15,243 bases of DNA from Neisseriaceae bacterium HSC-16F19 (lineage in GTDB: Bacteria > Pseudomonadota > Gammaproteobacteria > Burkholderiales > Neisseriaceae): the NCBI RefSeq assembly GCF_024171525.1, contig NZ_JALJZY010000033.1:1-15243 (forward strand), read 5' to 3'. Made by a program: the position numbers and the translations under genes. The notes under the pieces are model-generated. The model had not been told where the DNA came from. It worked only from the letters and a program-made list of their open reading frames with translations, and ran no database searches. Positions 14,695 through 15,243 of this stretch are shown here, piece by piece. Position 1 is the stretch's first letter. The number at the start of each line of letters is the position of its first letter.

Positions 14695-14706
14695 CACAAA
14701 TTTGTG
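14695..14706. promoter_or_regulatory. 12-base palindrome upstream of the cas10 unit
   Basis: CACAAATTTGTG, identical to 6501-6512 and with similar flanks (GCGG before, GGC after). It lies 81 bases before the cas10 start and about 21 bases upstream of the candidate -35. It is a candidate shared operator. Confidence 0.45.
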
Positions 14707-14710
14707 GGGC

Positions 14711-14955
14711 GGGACCTTTGCAAAACCTCATGCGCCACCACAAATATATAGTCATTTAAAATAAGAATGATCCGGCGTTGCTGCGCCTTGCCGTACTATC
14801 TGTAATGTCTGCGGCTTGCTGCCTTGTCTCATTCTTATTTTATTCGACTATAAAACCGACGTTATTCCCGCGAACGCGGGAATCCATGTAAAAATATAAA
14901 AAACCAATATAAAACAATTAATTCGCAAACGGATAAATGGATTCCCGCGTTCGCG
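14711..14955. repeat. Second truncated dRS3 element, interrupted by a Correia element
   Basis: It starts with the left terminus GGACCTTTGCAAAAC and the adjoining CTCATG[C/T]GCCACC segment shared with 2053-2075. It is interrupted at 14747-14852, then continues with a dRS3 palindrome (14864-14883) and stops inside the next dRS3 at 14955, where the inverted repeat bracketing the locus takes over. It keeps the left end, while the copy at 128-272 keeps the right end. Confidence 0.75.
14747..14852. mobile_element. Correia-type repeat element, 106 bases
   Basis: Terminal inverted repeats of about 24 bases (TATAGTC at 14747, GACTATA ending at 14852; 21 of 24 match) surround a core with CGGCGTTGCTGCGCCTTGCC and CCGTACTATCTGTAATGTCT. 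This matches my memory of the short Correia repeat enclosed element of Neisseria (TATAGTGGATT ends, CGGCGTTGCC and TACTGTCTGCGGC core). These elements are non-autonomous, often insert at TA, and some carry outward promoters. It is inserted inside the older dRS3 element. Confidence 0.85.
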
Positions 14956-15009
14956 CACTGCTGTCCGGGGAAAATCTTTGGATAACGTCCGGCGATGTAA
15001 ACAGCGTCG
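14937..15009. repeat. Right arm of the 73-base inverted repeat bracketing the locus
   Basis: Reverse complement of 74-146, with the identical 45-base core at 14948-14992. The two arms enclose about 14.8 kb holding the DUF465 gene, lldD and the whole CRISPR-Cas locus. Confidence 0.85.
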
Positions 15010-15032
15010 GCAACGTAAGCCCCTCGCCCAGT

Positions 15033-15128
15033 GGGAGAGGGGTTGGGGAGAGGGCTAAACGTTTGATGTTGCAGCAAGCCATTCAAGATGTCCGCAGCCG
15101 TTCACAGCCCTCTCCCTAACCCTCTCCC
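15033..15128. repeat. GC-rich inverted repeat of intergenic type
   Basis: GGGAGAGGGGTTGGGGAG... (15033-15056) pairs with the complementary CTCTCCCTAACCCTCTCCC arm (15106-15128), with about 49 bases between. Bases 15120-15139 are in addition a perfect 20-base palindrome. No gene is visible in 14615-15226. Confidence 0.6.
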
Positions 15129-15226
15129 GCGGGAGAGGGAACACTGACGCCGGTACAACCTGATAACATCCTTTACATCACACCCTAAAGACATCGTTTA
15201 CACCGACAATACCGGTATGACCTTAC

Positions 15227-15236
15227 AAGGAGGAAA
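15227..15236 (+). promoter_or_regulatory. Ribosome binding site of a gene starting past the right edge
   Basis: AAGGAGGAAA is a near-perfect Shine-Dalgarno sequence. The window ends in AT at 15242-15243, which would become an ATG eight bases downstream of GGAGG if the next base is G. The gene itself is not in the window. Confidence 0.5.
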
Positions 15237-15243
15237 TACCGAT

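Noticed and set aside
14862..15119. Short open frames on both strands at the right end
   Set aside because: They lie entirely in dRS3 and GC-rich inverted repeats and show no protein features.

Overview
This window is chromosomal DNA from a member of the family Neisseriaceae. The evidence is repeated copies of a 12-base DNA uptake sequence (AGGCTGCCTGAA, which I recall as the dialect first described in Simonsiella; exact copies at 239, 329 complement, 2214, 2246, 2263 complement and 9992), dRS3-type 20-base palindromes (ATTCCC...GGGAAT), a Correia-type element, and housekeeping proteins that look neisserial. I cannot name the species.

Layout. Bases 1-340 are repeat DNA and a terminator. Bases 340-564 (minus) encode a small DUF465/YdcH protein, and 852-2033 (plus) encode L-lactate dehydrogenase LldD. 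A 201-base element with perfect 18-base terminal inverted repeats and an uptake-sequence hairpin terminator separate lldD from the CRISPR locus. From 2287 to 14614 every gene is on the minus strand and belongs to a complete type III-A CRISPR-Cas system. Read in the direction of transcription it is cas10-csm2-csm3-csm4-csm5-cas6, then a leader and an array of 11 repeats and 10 spacers, then cas2-cas1-cas2-csx16-card1-(NE0113-family CARF gene). Bases 14615-15243 hold a candidate promoter, a palindrome, repeats with an inserted Correia element, and at the right edge a strong ribosome binding site for a gene that begins outside the window.

How it should work. Cas6 trims array transcripts to crRNAs with the 8-base handle ATTGAGAC. 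Cas10, Csm2, Csm3, Csm4 and Csm5 form the interference complex. Csm3 keeps its target-RNA cleaving Asp, and Cas10 keeps the GGDD cyclase motif that makes cyclic oligoadenylate. The HD nuclease dyad expected at Cas10 residues 15-16 is replaced by Asn-Ala, so this Cas10 probably signals but does not cut DNA itself. Nucleic-acid destruction would then fall to Card1 (CARF plus PD-(D/E)XK nuclease). Csx16 is a likely ring nuclease that switches the signal off, and the NE0113-family protein is a second CARF sensor whose C-terminal part looks like a winged helix. cas1 with a cas2 on each side is the adaptation module.

Points of most interest: the HD-dead, GGDD-intact Cas10 paired with Card1; a CARF protein that may be a cyclic-oligoadenylate-responsive regulator; an identical 12-base palindrome upstream of both cas transcription units; two different cas2 genes around one cas1; a Q/A-rich extension on Csm5; and a 73-base inverted repeat that brackets the whole locus.
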